From assembly GCA_021582295.1 (NCBI GenBank), contig CP091137.1, positions 1,506,001 to 1,570,000 of the forward strand: a stretch of DNA of 64,000 nt. The letters run 5' to 3'. Made by a program: the position numbers and the translations under genes. Below the pieces are notes generated by a model, which did not search any database, had not been told where the DNA came from, and saw only the letters and a program-made list of their open reading frames with translations. Below are positions 40,037-53,127 of this stretch, in pieces. This DNA is from Candidatus Thiovulum stygium (GTDB taxonomy: Bacteria > Campylobacterota > Campylobacteria > Campylobacterales > Thiovulaceae). Positions within the stretch are counted from its first letter, which is position 1; the number at the start of each line of letters is the position of its first letter.

Positions 40037-40120
40037 GGATATTCGGGTCAAGCCCGAATATGACGGAACGGAGGAGAAAACTGCCCGAACCGTCATTCTC
40101 GTGCTTGACACGGGAATCCA
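40037..40120. repeat. Pair of REP-like palindromes (head to head)
   Basis: Unit at 40037-40066 (ggatattcgggtcaagcccgaatatgacgg type, perfect inner stem attcggg/cccgaat) and the opposite unit at 40090-40120 (ccgtcattctcgtg..cacgggaatcca). Both match the units at 11361-11439 but in the reverse arrangement. The 269-bp gap 39961-40229 contains no gene besides this. GC content is clearly above the surroundings. Confidence 0.8.
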
Positions 40121-40229
40121 TTGCAATTTATTTGTTTCGTTTGCTTTGAGTTTGTTCTTCATATCTAAAAATAAATAAGAACTTTTGGGACAAGCCCAAA
40201 AGTTAATAGATAAATAGATAAGAAAAACA

Positions 40230-41750
40230 TTATCTCACACAACGAACGAAACTATTATTGTACTGATAGTTGTAGTCGTCATATCCATCGTTGAAATACA
40301 ATACCCATGAACTGGAAGTATTTGTTTTACTTATATCTCGAGTCCAATACCACAAACCAAAAAATTGAGAAATCTCTTTTGGAACAAAAACAGGATCTGT
40401 TTTGCCACTATTTCTTTTATGTTTATTAGCTTCAAACCAGCTGTTCCAACCTGAATCCCATTCACCATAATATGCCGTCATTAAAGTGTGAAACTCATCT
40501 CGTGAAGGCAATTTCCAATCAGAGTAGCCATCAAGAACTAAATTCTCACAGTAACTTTTTGCTTCATGCCAATTTAACTTTCTTTCAGAATCCCTTTTTT
40601 GCCACATGTAACCAGTTTTATTGTCAATAAAAACATTTTCGCGAATTGTGAATCTGTTAGAACTACTATTTGATGAGGTTGTGTAGTTTTGAACTTGTTG
40701 AGAAACTATTTTATCGAGCTGAACATTTAAATTTAAGTCGCTTTGTAAATTAATTTTAATCCGTTTTGACTGATAACCATTTCGTTCTATTAATAGAGAA
40801 TAGTTTCCCTTATTTAATATAATTCCATTATTATATTTTGTATTAGCCCCTTCAATAGTTATTTTACTATCAACAGGATTTAAATCAATATTTAAAGAGA
40901 ATTGAGTTCGTTCAACATCTTCAACTGTATAACTAGATTCAGCATTATTAGATAAATTTGACGGAATTTTAAAATAAAATTCGCCAGTAGTTTTATCATA
41001 ACTTGCAGGACTTTGCAATTTACTAGTTTCACTTTCAACATCTTTACGAGTTTTCTTAAAAACATCATTTAGAGGCAAACCACTTTTTAGATATTTCAAA
41101 AGATGTTTTGTAAAAGTGCCATTTCGACCAGTTCCATCAGAAGCAGTTTGACCAGCATCAGCAGAATATGCAATATAAGTTCCAGTTGCGACGGGCGGTT
41201 GTGCAAGACCGCGACTTTCACCAAGAACTCTTCGAGCTAATGAACGATTTTTAAAAGGATCATTTCGACAAGCATCAAGAACAACAATATTTAAACGATT
41301 GTTTGTCTCTTCCATTCTCGATAAAAGTTCATCTAATGAAATGCCTTCATTACGAATATCATATTTATCTTCAATATTTGCATCAACAGGCAAAAGATAA
41401 TTAACACCGCCAGTTTCAACACCGTGACCAGAATAAAAGACCATTCCGATACCTTTTTTACTAGATAACTTATTAGTAAAATCTTTAATTTTGGTTTGAA
41501 TCGTTTTGCGATCCCCGTTTTCGACATAAATAACATCAAAATTTAAATCTTCAAGAGTATTAGCAACATCGTGAGAATCATTTACAGCATTTTTCAACTC
41601 ATTTAAATTCGAATAACGATTATTTCCAATAATGAGAGCAGTTCTGGATTCAGTTTCCATAACTTTTTTTATGCCACGATCATCAAAACTAGCATATAAC
41701 AAAACATTAAATAAAACTGATATAAATATTAATAAAGATATAAAATTCAA
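40230..41750 (-). CDS. Metacaspase-like protein: peptidase C14 + PEGA + DUF1566
   Basis: A 506 aa exported protein with an N-terminal signal or anchor (LLIFISVLFNVLLYA). The caspase-like p20 domain (TALIIGNNRYSNLNELKNAVNDS at residues 38-60) carries the catalytic His109 in VFYSGHG and Cys161 in VVLDACRNDPF. A PEGA-type segment follows (SKITIEGANTKYNNGIILNKGNYSLLIERNGYQ, about 280-335), then a C-terminal DUF1566 domain (IDNKTGYMWQKRDSERKLNWHEAKSYCENL..GYSDWKLPSRDEF). Both dyad residues are intact, so it is probably an active cysteine protease in the cell envelope. Monocistronic, flanked by the repeats and the rRNA operon. Confidence 0.9.
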   Translation of the reverse strand: MNFISLLIFISVLFNVLLYASFDDRGIKKVMETESRTALIIGNNRYSNLNELKNAVNDSHDVANTLEDLNFDVIYVENGDRKTIQTKIKDFTNKLSSKKGIGMVFYSGHGVETGGVNYLLPVDANIEDKYDIRNEGISLDELLSRMEETNNRLNIVVLDACRNDPFKNRSLARRVLGESRGLAQPPVATGTYIAYSADAGQTASDGTGRNGTFTKHLLKYLKSGLPLNDVFKKTRKDVESETSKLQSPASYDKTTGEFYFKIPSNLSNNAESSYTVEDVERTQFSLNIDLNPVDSKITIEGANTKYNNGIILNKGNYSLLIERNGYQSKRIKINLQSDLNLNVQLDKIVSQQVQNYTTSSNSSSNRFTIRENVFIDNKTGYMWQKRDSERKLNWHEAKSYCENLVLDGYSDWKLPSRDEFHTLMTAYYGEWDSGWNSWFEANKHKRNSGKTDPVFVPKEISQFFGLWYWTRDISKTNTSSSWVLYFNDGYDDYNYQYNNSFVRCVR

Positions 41751-41906
41751 AATAAACCTTTCTTTTTATTAAAACTAATTTTAACTAATTATTATCACGA
41801 ATTGCAAATAAATTATCAAAGAATTTATTAATTTTGCAAGTTGCAAAAGAGACAAAAACTCATTTTTCATTTAAGGTTATTTTAAGAAAATAAACTATAC
41901 AATTCC

Positions 41907-41969
41907 ACTCGTCAAAAGGAAAACGGTTGGTAAATAAAACCATCTATTCTCTTATAAAATTTGACGAGT
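41907..41969 (+). promoter_or_regulatory. Inverted repeat in the rRNA leader region
   Basis: The 325-bp gap 41751-42075 holds the rRNA promoter and leader. A perfect 10-bp inverted repeat, actcgtcaaa/tttgacgagt, spans 41907-41969 and surrounds a -10-like tataaa (41953) with no well-spaced -35. It could be leader RNA structure or an operator; I cannot place the promoter with confidence. Confidence 0.4.
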
Positions 41970-41987
41970 TCTAATAAATATGATAAT

Positions 41988-43643
<1,656 letters not shown>

Positions 43644-43649
43644 TTTTCC

Positions 43650-43726
43650 GGGCTTATAGCTCAGGTGGTTAGAGCGTACCCCTGATAAGGGTAAGGTCAA
43701 TGGTTCGAGTCCATTTAAGCCCACCA
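43650..43726 (+). tRNA. tRNA-Ile (GAT)
   Basis: gggctta/taagccc acceptor stem, anticodon arm cccct-GAT-aaggg type, T-loop ttcgagtcc, encoded CCA. It sits in the 16S-23S spacer. Confidence 0.97.
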
Positions 43727-43730
43727 TGTC

Positions 43731-43806
43731 GGGGAATTAGCTTAGTTGGGAGAGCGCCTGTTTTGCACGCAGGAGGTCAGCGGTTCGACTCCGCTATTCT
43801 CCACCA
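43731..43806 (+). tRNA. tRNA-Ala (TGC)
   Basis: ggggaat/attctcc acceptor stem, anticodon loop ttTGCac between cctgt and gcagg, encoded CCA. Four bases after tRNA-Ile in the rRNA spacer. Confidence 0.97.
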
Positions 43807-43937
43807 CAACAAAAGTTTAAATTGAGTTTATTTTTTGAATTCAATTTAGGTTTTTGCCTAAGTTCTTTAAAATGTTTTGTAAATTAAATAGTCTGAAAAA
43901 ACAAGTAAATAGATTCACCAGAGTGGTAGAAGTTTTG

Positions 43938-46772
<2,835 letters not shown>

Positions 46773-46831
46773 ACTCTACCCCTCTTGTGAATTTATTTAC
46801 AGACTATTTCAATTTACGAATCTTTTTCTCT

Positions 46832-46950
46832 GTGTTGGTGACTATAGAGAGGTGGAAATACTCAGCTCCATTTCGAACCTGAAAGTCAAGCACCTCATCG
46901 CTGATAATACTGCTCTTTACGAGGGTGGGAATGTAAGTCGTTGCCAACAT
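46832..46950 (+). rRNA. rrf: 5S ribosomal RNA
   Basis: About 119 nt starting tgttggtgactatagag and ending ttgccaacat, with the usual loop cgaacctgaaagtcaagc. It contains an ACCTCATC octamer at 46892, in the region caagcacctcatcgctga. Ends are approximate. Confidence 0.9.
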
Positions 46951-46988
46951 AGTTTTTTCTTCAAACAAAAAAAATAATCACTTTCGAA

Positions 46989-47066
46989 GTCAAGGTAGCT
47001 CAGCTGGTTAGTAGCGCTGGTCTCATAAGCCGGAGGTCGAGAGTTCAAATCTCTCTCTTGACACCA
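46989..47066 (+). tRNA. tRNA with CAT anticodon (elongator Met, or Ile2)
   Basis: gtcaagg/tcttgac acceptor stem, anticodon loop ctCATaa, T-loop gttcaaatc, encoded CCA. It lacks the three G-C pairs of initiator tRNA. Elongator Met and lysidine-modified Ile2 cannot be separated by eye. It directly follows 5S and is probably co-transcribed. Confidence 0.9.
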
Positions 47067-47124
47067 CTTACTAAATCTAAACTTAAAAATTCATTTAAAT
47101 TTAAAAAAAGACAATCTTATCAAA

Positions 47125-47855
47125 ATGATTCATATTTCAGTTGTTATTCTAACTTTTAATTCTTCAAAAACTCTTCAAAAAACTCTTCAATCTCTTTATA
47201 AATTTCATCAAGTTATTATTTATGATTCAGGTTCAACTGATGATACTTTAAAAATAACTCAAGCATATCCAAATATTAAAATTATTAATGGCGAATTTTA
47301 TGGCTTTGGTAAAAGTAGAAATACAGCTATTTCGTTTGCTGAAACAAATTGGATATTATCTTTAGATAGTGATGAAATTCTCACTGAAGCTCTTATAACT
47401 GAAATTTCTAATTTAAACTTAAACGATGAAAATATCGTATTTAGTTTGAAACGAGACAATATCGTTCTTGGTAAAAAAATCAAATATAGTGGTTTAGGCA
47501 ATGATTGGCTAATCAGATTATTTAATAAACAAAGATATCATTTTTCTGATAACCTTGTTCATGAAAAGATTTTAATAAATAAAAATACCAAGATTCAAAA
47601 GCTTAAAAATAGTTTTTTACATTTGGCTATATTAGATTCAAATGATTTTTTAACTAAAATATCTAAATATTCAAAACTTTCTGCTGAAGAAAAAAAGATA
47701 AAAAATATAGCTTAAGTTATGTTCTAATAAAGTCAATGTTTGCTTTTATCAGAACATATTTTTTACAACTTGGTTTTTTGGATGGTTGGAGAGGTTTGCT
47801 TATAGCTGTTTCAAATGCTAATGGTAGATTTTATAGATATATAAGACTAATTTAA
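47125..47855 (+). CDS. WaaE/KdtX-type family 2 glycosyltransferase (one frameshift)
   Basis: Transferase of the lipooligosaccharide core type. The GT2 fold start HISVVILTFNSSKTLQKTL is followed by IYDSGSTDDTL, FGKSRNTAISFA and the metal site WILSLDSDEIL. The frame breaks at A7 47690-47696. With A8 it continues EEKKDKKYSLSYVLIKSMF and FLDGWRGLLIAVSNANGRF, the typical C-terminus of WaaE proteins, to the stop at 47855. Total about 243 aa, normal for the family. It follows the rRNA operon by 58 bp. Confidence 0.85.
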
Positions 47856-47859
47856 ATTT

Positions 47860-47936
47860 TTAAGATATTTGATAACTTTATTTTAAATATTGTTATTGAA
47901 TATCTTACCATTCTTCTCACTCTCCAAAAAGGAGAG
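47860..47936. terminator. Terminator region between convergent genes
   Basis: Two hairpins: a long imperfect one (taagatatttgataac with gttattgaatatctta, 47868-47906 approximately) and a perfect ctctcc-aaaaa-ggagag at 47920-47936. They separate the glycosyltransferase from the minus-strand surface protein. Confidence 0.5.
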
Positions 47937-47984
47937 GAGAAAAGAAATAGGGGTTTTAGAAAGTATATTTAAAAGAGAGAAAGA

Positions 47985-49655
47985 TTAGTAAGTAATTTTT
48001 TGACCTGTTGTCATATAAATATCACCTGAAGATAAGTTAATAAAGCTTCCGTCAGCAGTATTTAAAGCACTTTGAGTTGTTCTATAAATAGCTCCACTAT
48101 AATCTATAAATACATATTTTGTGCTAATGCTTGGATATAATCTACCATCAAACTCTAAAGTTGCAATTTGTTGACCAGCAACTTTTAATTGAACAATTTT
48201 AATATCTGTTGGAGATAACCCATTTGTTGCTACACTCGCATTTGTTTCATAAGCTACAGTTATAGAACTAGTTTCACCTGAAACACTTTTTAGTGTAAAG
48301 CCAGCATTTATAGGCAATGTTGAATTGATTTCACAACTAGAATTATATGATTTAGATGTGCTAGAAGATGATGTTGTTCCATCAATTGTTATAATTGAAG
48401 AATTTTTATAAATCGGATAAAATGTATCGCTTGATGAATCACCTAATAAACTAATATTTGATACTGGAGCTTTATTAAATTCTCCAGCTACAGAAACTAC
48501 TCTATAATTCTCAAAAGAGGTAGAGTAACTAGGAGCCACTTTACATAAATTCAATGTACTAGAAACATTACCATCAACTAGATTTTTTGTTAAATCTGTT
48601 TCATTTAAGTCAGTAGAATAAATTTTATTAATTGCTCCAGCTGTGCTTGTAATAGCCACAGTTCTTGTATCACCATTTGTTAATACAATACTAGGTTTAG
48701 TTGGAACAGCTTTAGATAAATTTGTTGATGTTTTTGTAGAAAAATTGCTTGGTGTCAATAGTGTTGCTGTAACATTAATATCACCTGTTCCAAGATTACC
48801 AGTTGTATATTCCGAAAAATCAGCTACCCATCTTGTTCCAGATTTTGTTAAAGCTATTTCATAGCTTCCTATTTTTGCAACTCCTCTATCAACTAAATCC
48901 CCATTTGTTAATGAACTAGCATCTACAGATATTGTTCCACTTCTAATAGTGTTTATAGTTTGATAACTTGTTGCAGTTACTCCAGTATTATTTGTAAGCT
49001 CATGATCATAAATAACATTTGTTATTGACAATTTACCAGCTAAATCTCCAAGTTGATCACCATCATTTGTTAAATAGACCCAATAACCTTTTTCTTTTTC
49101 AAAAGAGAACAAGCTATAACTATCTGTAGCATTAAACCACTCTGAACTATCTTTTGTTAAATCTGTAAAGTTCCAACTCATTCCACTAGTGTTAGCTTTT
49201 TCATTTGTTGTTAAAAGTTTTTTAACTTTTAATCCAGATTTATCTTGAACGGTAACAATTGGGTTTGTTGATTCTGTTGGAAGTTCAGAAGCATAAACTT
49301 TAGCAAAGCCTAAATCAGAAGTAATATTAGGAATTGAAGAGATATTTGATTCAGTAGTTGTTACAGCAGTTGTATCTCCAAATTGATCAGCTCTAACATT
49401 AGATTTACTTACAACTGAATTATATATGCCCAAGCTTATATTGTTTTCTCCAGCATTAGGAGAATAAGAGCTATTTAACTCATAGTTAAATTGACCATAT
49501 ACTGTTAAAGTCTTTGTACTAACATTTGCTTCTTTTATATAAAGATCAGACCCTTTGTTATAGCTACTAGCTATATATAGATCAATAACTGCTTTCATAC
49601 CTGAAGCAATAGTAGAGTTTGTATCTCCATTGCTAGAGTTATCTAACAGAAACAT
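47985..49655 (-). CDS. Large surface/secreted protein, C-terminal part
   Basis: 556 aa rich in Ser, Thr, Asn, Val and Asp, without signal peptide, beginning mid-domain (MFLLDNSSNGDTNST). It contains the local pattern FSFEKEKGYWVYLTNDGDQLGDLAGKL, similar to SSLEKGKGYWIKFNNSDDL in the gene just upstream. The 141 bp between the two encode protein-like sequence in different frames (see next entry). I therefore regard it as the 3' part of one gene with 49797-51896, or a close tandem relative whose 5' end is damaged. No known domain was recognised. Confidence 0.5.
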   Translation of the reverse strand: MFLLDNSSNGDTNSTIASGMKAVIDLYIASSYNKGSDLYIKEANVSTKTLTVYGQFNYELNSSYSPNAGENNISLGIYNSVVSKSNVRADQFGDTTAVTTTESNISSIPNITSDLGFAKVYASELPTESTNPIVTVQDKSGLKVKKLLTTNEKANTSGMSWNFTDLTKDSSEWFNATDSYSLFSFEKEKGYWVYLTNDGDQLGDLAGKLSITNVIYDHELTNNTGVTATSYQTINTIRSGTISVDASSLTNGDLVDRGVAKIGSYEIALTKSGTRWVADFSEYTTGNLGTGDINVTATLLTPSNFSTKTSTNLSKAVPTKPSIVLTNGDTRTVAITSTAGAINKIYSTDLNETDLTKNLVDGNVSSTLNLCKVAPSYSTSFENYRVVSVAGEFNKAPVSNISLLGDSSSDTFYPIYKNSSIITIDGTTSSSSTSKSYNSSCEINSTLPINAGFTLKSVSGETSSITVAYETNASVATNGLSPTDIKIVQLKVAGQQIATLEFDGRLYPSISTKYVFIDYSGAIYRTTQSALNTADGSFINLSSGDIYMTTGQKITY

Positions 49656-49796
49656 TTATTTCACTAGCATTATCAAAGTAATATCTTAAATGTAATTAAA
49701 ATTACTTAAATGAGCTATAACTAGTTGTATTTATATCACCTCCAAGTACGAATTATTAAATTACGATCAGCAGAAAGTAGAACTGTTGTAATACGA
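49656..49796 (-). other. Frame-scrambled junction between the two surface-protein segments
   Basis: Reading the minus strand, frames in turn give IFQTIAIDYNRITTVLLSADRN, then LGGDINTTSYSSFK, then YYFDNASEINVSV before LDNSSNGDTN. These are coherent with each other in style but interrupted by several frame changes and stops. This suggests multiple indels in a short stretch: poor sequence, an assembly join, or real decay. Confidence 0.5.
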
Positions 49797-51896
49797 TTAT
49801 AATCTATTGCTATAGTTTGAAATATTAAATTCTGCATATTTTTTTGATGCTGCTGCCTTCATATTTGTATATGTTTGATTTACTTCAACAGAAATATCTG
49901 CTCTCGTAGAGTTGTAATCTTCATAACTAAGAACAGTAGCTCTTGCAAGATTTTCAAGTGAATAAACTTCAGCAACTGCTCCAGAATTGTTTATATCACT
50001 TGTTGAATCAACAACAAGTTTAACAATTTCAGTTCCAGTATCTTGATTTAATTTGAAATCTTTTAAATACTCTTTATTTGTAGCAATATATAGTTTTGAG
50101 TTTGATACATATGTAGCTATTGCACTTGTTGTTGGTGAAGTTGCAACAGATGTATTAATCTCTTTTCCTAAGTCAGCGATAGTTGTATTGCCATCATTTG
50201 TTGTTACAGATTTATATGTTGAATTATTTAAATCTAATCTAAGTGTTCCAGCAAATGTTGAGCTAACAGCATCATATCTTTTAAGAAATACTTTATCTTT
50301 TACATAGAAGTTATATGGACTAACTACAAGAATAGTATCTTTAACACCATCAAAGTTTGTATCTATTCCAACAGTGCTGCTCCAGCTATTTGCATTTGAA
50401 ATATTGTTTTCAGCACCAGTAGCTCCAAAAAGTGTTTGATTAACTTCTACATCTGAACCATTCAGATCAATTAAACCAAAACTACTTAACCCTCTGTTAT
50501 CATTTATTACAGTGCTTGTTCCAGCCAATAATTTCAAACCTAAAACATAATGACCATAAACAGAAGTATATGTACCTGTATTAGATGGAGCTGAAGTGTT
50601 TAATTCTGAACCATTTATATCAAGTATTTTAGAAATAAAAGCTAAACCTGCAAATTTATTAATATTAGTAATATTAAATTGTTTGTCTGATACTAGTAAA
50701 ATTCTATTTGCTGGGGTAGCACTTATCTCACCTGCAGAATATGCAACAACATTAAAGTTGTTAGAAAGAGCTCCATAAGCTTTTGCTTGAGCTATTTGTT
50801 TATTGATTAATTGAACAGTTGTATTTGCATCATTTCCAATAGTCCCAGCTGTACCTGTTAAAGATACATTAATGTCAATAGAATCTGTTCCTCCAATATC
50901 TTTAAGAGTAAAATGGGCATCATACAAATTAGCAGCTGCAGCACTACCATTAAGTTCAATAATCATACCTGTTGCACCTGTACCAATAAGCATAGAATCA
51001 TTGAATGACAACATATTCCAGCCTTCAGTCATATTTAAACCAGTATAATCAGTAGCAGAAATTCCCTCATCGCCAAGAATTAAACCTGATTCGCTTAAAT
51101 CATCACTATTGTTGAATTTAATCCAATAACCTTTACCTTTTTCAAGTGAAGAGAAGTCATTAGAAAGCATGACATTGCTAGATTTAATATATGCTTTCCA
51201 TTGACTAGCTTTAGCATCATACCAATAAACTCTTATCTCATCTGAACTGCCAATATTATCTTGGTTCGCTTCTTGACTATAACTATTTTTAATTCCTGCT
51301 TTTCCAACTTGACCTGGATTATTTGACAAGTTTCTATCAATTACATGAGATAAAGCAAGATTTCCACCTGTTGAACCTGTTGTTGATACAACTTTAGCTA
51401 AAGTTTGAGGATTTTCATGAGTTGCATTAGATTCATATTTACCTGAATATTGAATACCATTTAAAACTAAAAAGAATGTTGTTCCCTCGTAATTAGCTTG
51501 ATATTTAATTCTAATATCAGCTAATGGTCCTGTTAAATCTTTAACATACATTTCTCTTTGAGCATATGTTCCACTGTATGTACTAGTTGCTGAATCAACA
51601 CTCATTGATATTGGATTATCAAACTCATTTGTTGGTGTAGAATTTATAACCATAAATGATACGATACTTCCTCCACTAGACCAAACATCTGTAAAACTAT
51701 TGTCATTTTGTGTTTCATTCGCAGTTACATATGTGTCACCAACATCAAGATTATTTTCAATAAATCCACCATTAATCCCTACCAGTTTCCACTGATTATC
51801 AGGCAATTTAATATCAATCAGATTATTTGCTGACACAGAAGAAGCCATTAAGCCAAGTGCAGATATAACTGCTAGGCTAAACTTCGAAGTTCTCAT
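49797..51896 (-). CDS. Large surface/secreted protein, N-terminal part
   Basis: 699 aa with a clear Sec signal peptide (KFSLAVISALGLMASSVSA). It is rich in Asn, Ser, Thr, Gly and Asp and almost free of Cys, as for surface-exposed beta-rich proteins. Two features resemble those in other Campylobacterota surface proteins: IKLPDNQWKLVGINGGF near the start and GKGYWIKFNNSDD..MTEGWNMLSFNDS. No catalytic motif was seen. It ends ISNYSNRL, but an alternative frame continues smoothly, so the end is probably artificial. Expression is likely from the operon or its own promoter in the 34-bp gap. Confidence 0.6.
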   Translation of the reverse strand: MRTSKFSLAVISALGLMASSVSANNLIDIKLPDNQWKLVGINGGFIENNLDVGDTYVTANETQNDNSFTDVWSSGGSIVSFMVINSTPTNEFDNPISMSVDSATSTYSGTYAQREMYVKDLTGPLADIRIKYQANYEGTTFFLVLNGIQYSGKYESNATHENPQTLAKVVSTTGSTGGNLALSHVIDRNLSNNPGQVGKAGIKNSYSQEANQDNIGSSDEIRVYWYDAKASQWKAYIKSSNVMLSNDFSSLEKGKGYWIKFNNSDDLSESGLILGDEGISATDYTGLNMTEGWNMLSFNDSMLIGTGATGMIIELNGSAAAANLYDAHFTLKDIGGTDSIDINVSLTGTAGTIGNDANTTVQLINKQIAQAKAYGALSNNFNVVAYSAGEISATPANRILLVSDKQFNITNINKFAGLAFISKILDINGSELNTSAPSNTGTYTSVYGHYVLGLKLLAGTSTVINDNRGLSSFGLIDLNGSDVEVNQTLFGATGAENNISNANSWSSTVGIDTNFDGVKDTILVVSPYNFYVKDKVFLKRYDAVSSTFAGTLRLDLNNSTYKSVTTNDGNTTIADLGKEINTSVATSPTTSAIATYVSNSKLYIATNKEYLKDFKLNQDTGTEIVKLVVDSTSDINNSGAVAEVYSLENLARATVLSYEDYNSTRADISVEVNQTYTNMKAAASKKYAEFNISNYSNRL

Positions 51897-51930
51897 ATTT
51901 TTAAACCCCTATTTTTTTAAATTTCTAAAC

Positions 51931-52701
51931 TCAATTATCGTCTATTAAAGAATTTTGTTTAAGCTTTTTATTTTTAGGCTTAAGAAAACTCTCTATTTTT
52001 ATTTTGCCGACTTGAGAGATTTGAATCTCTTTTAAATCGCCACCTTTTGCTTTTAACTTTATAGAATCGAATCCAATTTCAACGATTTTATTATTTCCGA
52101 CCTCATCGCCAACTCGATACCATTTATCGTTTATTTTAACTCGGTCGTCAAAAATCATCTCCAACATAGGACTGTTATCTTCAATAACAGTTTTTATCTC
52201 GTTCTTTTTTTGAATAGATTCAAAATTGTTTGATTGAATTTCAAACGCCATTTTACTATCTTCAAGTTCTTTAAAACAATTTTCGCTTTCACGAATTTTA
52301 TTTACGATAGCTTGAAATATAGTATCGTTCATTCCAGATATTTTTTTTAAATCGTCCAACTTTTTAAACCCTATATCATTTCGATATCCAACAATAACTC
52401 TAGCCAGACGACGATCAATTCCTGAAATTTCCATAAACTGCTCTTTTGTAGCTGTTTGCATCTCAAATCTATTACATTGACCTTTTTTTTCTATCTCAAT
52501 TTGAGGAGCTGGAGAATCAATTTCAAGAATAAAAGGACAATTTACATTATTAAATTTATTATCTTGAATAGATTCTCTATGATTTTCAATACCATTCATT
52601 ATCTCTTTTAATTTTAAAGAAAACTCATTACTATTATTAGCTAGTAATAAAAACGAATTAAATAATAAACCAATAGATATTTTCAAAACTGAAATTTTCA
52701 A
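51931..52701 (-). CDS. Exported helix-hairpin-helix protein (ComEA-like domain)
   Basis: 256 aa. N-terminal signal (ISIGLLFNSFLLLANN), a middle linker, then two helix-hairpin-helix motifs at residues 83-138 (MQTATKEQFMEISGIDRRLARVIVGYR and GFKKLDDLKKISGMND), arranged as in ComEA-type DNA-binding domains. The C-terminal part (DKWYRVGDEVGNNKIVEIGFDSIKLKA) resembles the small beta domain of GspC/PilP-like secretion proteins. A role in DNA uptake or in a secretion/pilus system is suggested, not proven. An octamer lies within it at 52100. Confidence 0.6.
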   Translation of the reverse strand: MKISVLKISIGLLFNSFLLLANNSNEFSLKLKEIMNGIENHRESIQDNKFNNVNCPFILEIDSPAPQIEIEKKGQCNRFEMQTATKEQFMEISGIDRRLARVIVGYRNDIGFKKLDDLKKISGMNDTIFQAIVNKIRESENCFKELEDSKMAFEIQSNNFESIQKKNEIKTVIEDNSPMLEMIFDDRVKINDKWYRVGDEVGNNKIVEIGFDSIKLKAKGGDLKEIQISQVGKIKIESFLKPKNKKLKQNSLIDDN

Positions 52702-52716
52702 AAACTAATTGCCGAT

Positions 52717-53109
52717 CTATTTTTGCTTTTGTTGTTCGCTATCGAATTCAATAACAGTATGAACATTACCTCGAGGATTGAAATCAGCTCGTAATTTCAG
52801 ATAATGAGGTTCTAATTGTTTCATTAAGACTCCAAATACCTCATCAGCACTATTTTCATGAGATATATATCTATTTCTAAATGAGTTAATATATAATTTA
52901 AGAGCTTTAAGTTCAACTACAAATTTATTTGGAATATATTCAATATAAAATTTTGCATAATCTGGATAACCACTTCTTGGACAAAGAGCAGAAAATTCAG
53001 GAAGTTCAATCATAATTTTATATCGATTTTGACATCTATTTTCCCATAATTCAAGATCCTTTTCAACTATAAAATTTTCTATATTTTTTTCGCCATATTT
53101 TTTTTCCAT
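52717..53109 (-). CDS. queF: NADPH-dependent 7-cyano-7-deazaguanine reductase QueF
   Basis: Reduces preQ0 to preQ1 in queuosine biosynthesis. The 130 aa unimodular type carries the catalytic Cys in FSALCPRSGYPDYA and VELKALKLYINSFRNRYISHE with the NADPH-binding E-(S/L)-K-x2-K-x2 motif. GATGAGGT appears at 52838 (SADEVFG). Cotranscribed with neighbours by short gaps. Confidence 0.95.
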   Translation of the reverse strand: MEKKYGEKNIENFIVEKDLELWENRCQNRYKIMIELPEFSALCPRSGYPDYAKFYIEYIPNKFVVELKALKLYINSFRNRYISHENSADEVFGVLMKQLEPHYLKLRADFNPRGNVHTVIEFDSEQQKQK

Positions 53110-53127
53110 AAAGCTCCTTTTAAACTA

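Noticed and set aside
46892-46899. ACCTCATC in 5S rRNA as evidence for an uptake word
   Set aside because: The surrounding 5S sequence is conserved and could contain this word by chance, so it was counted but given no weight.
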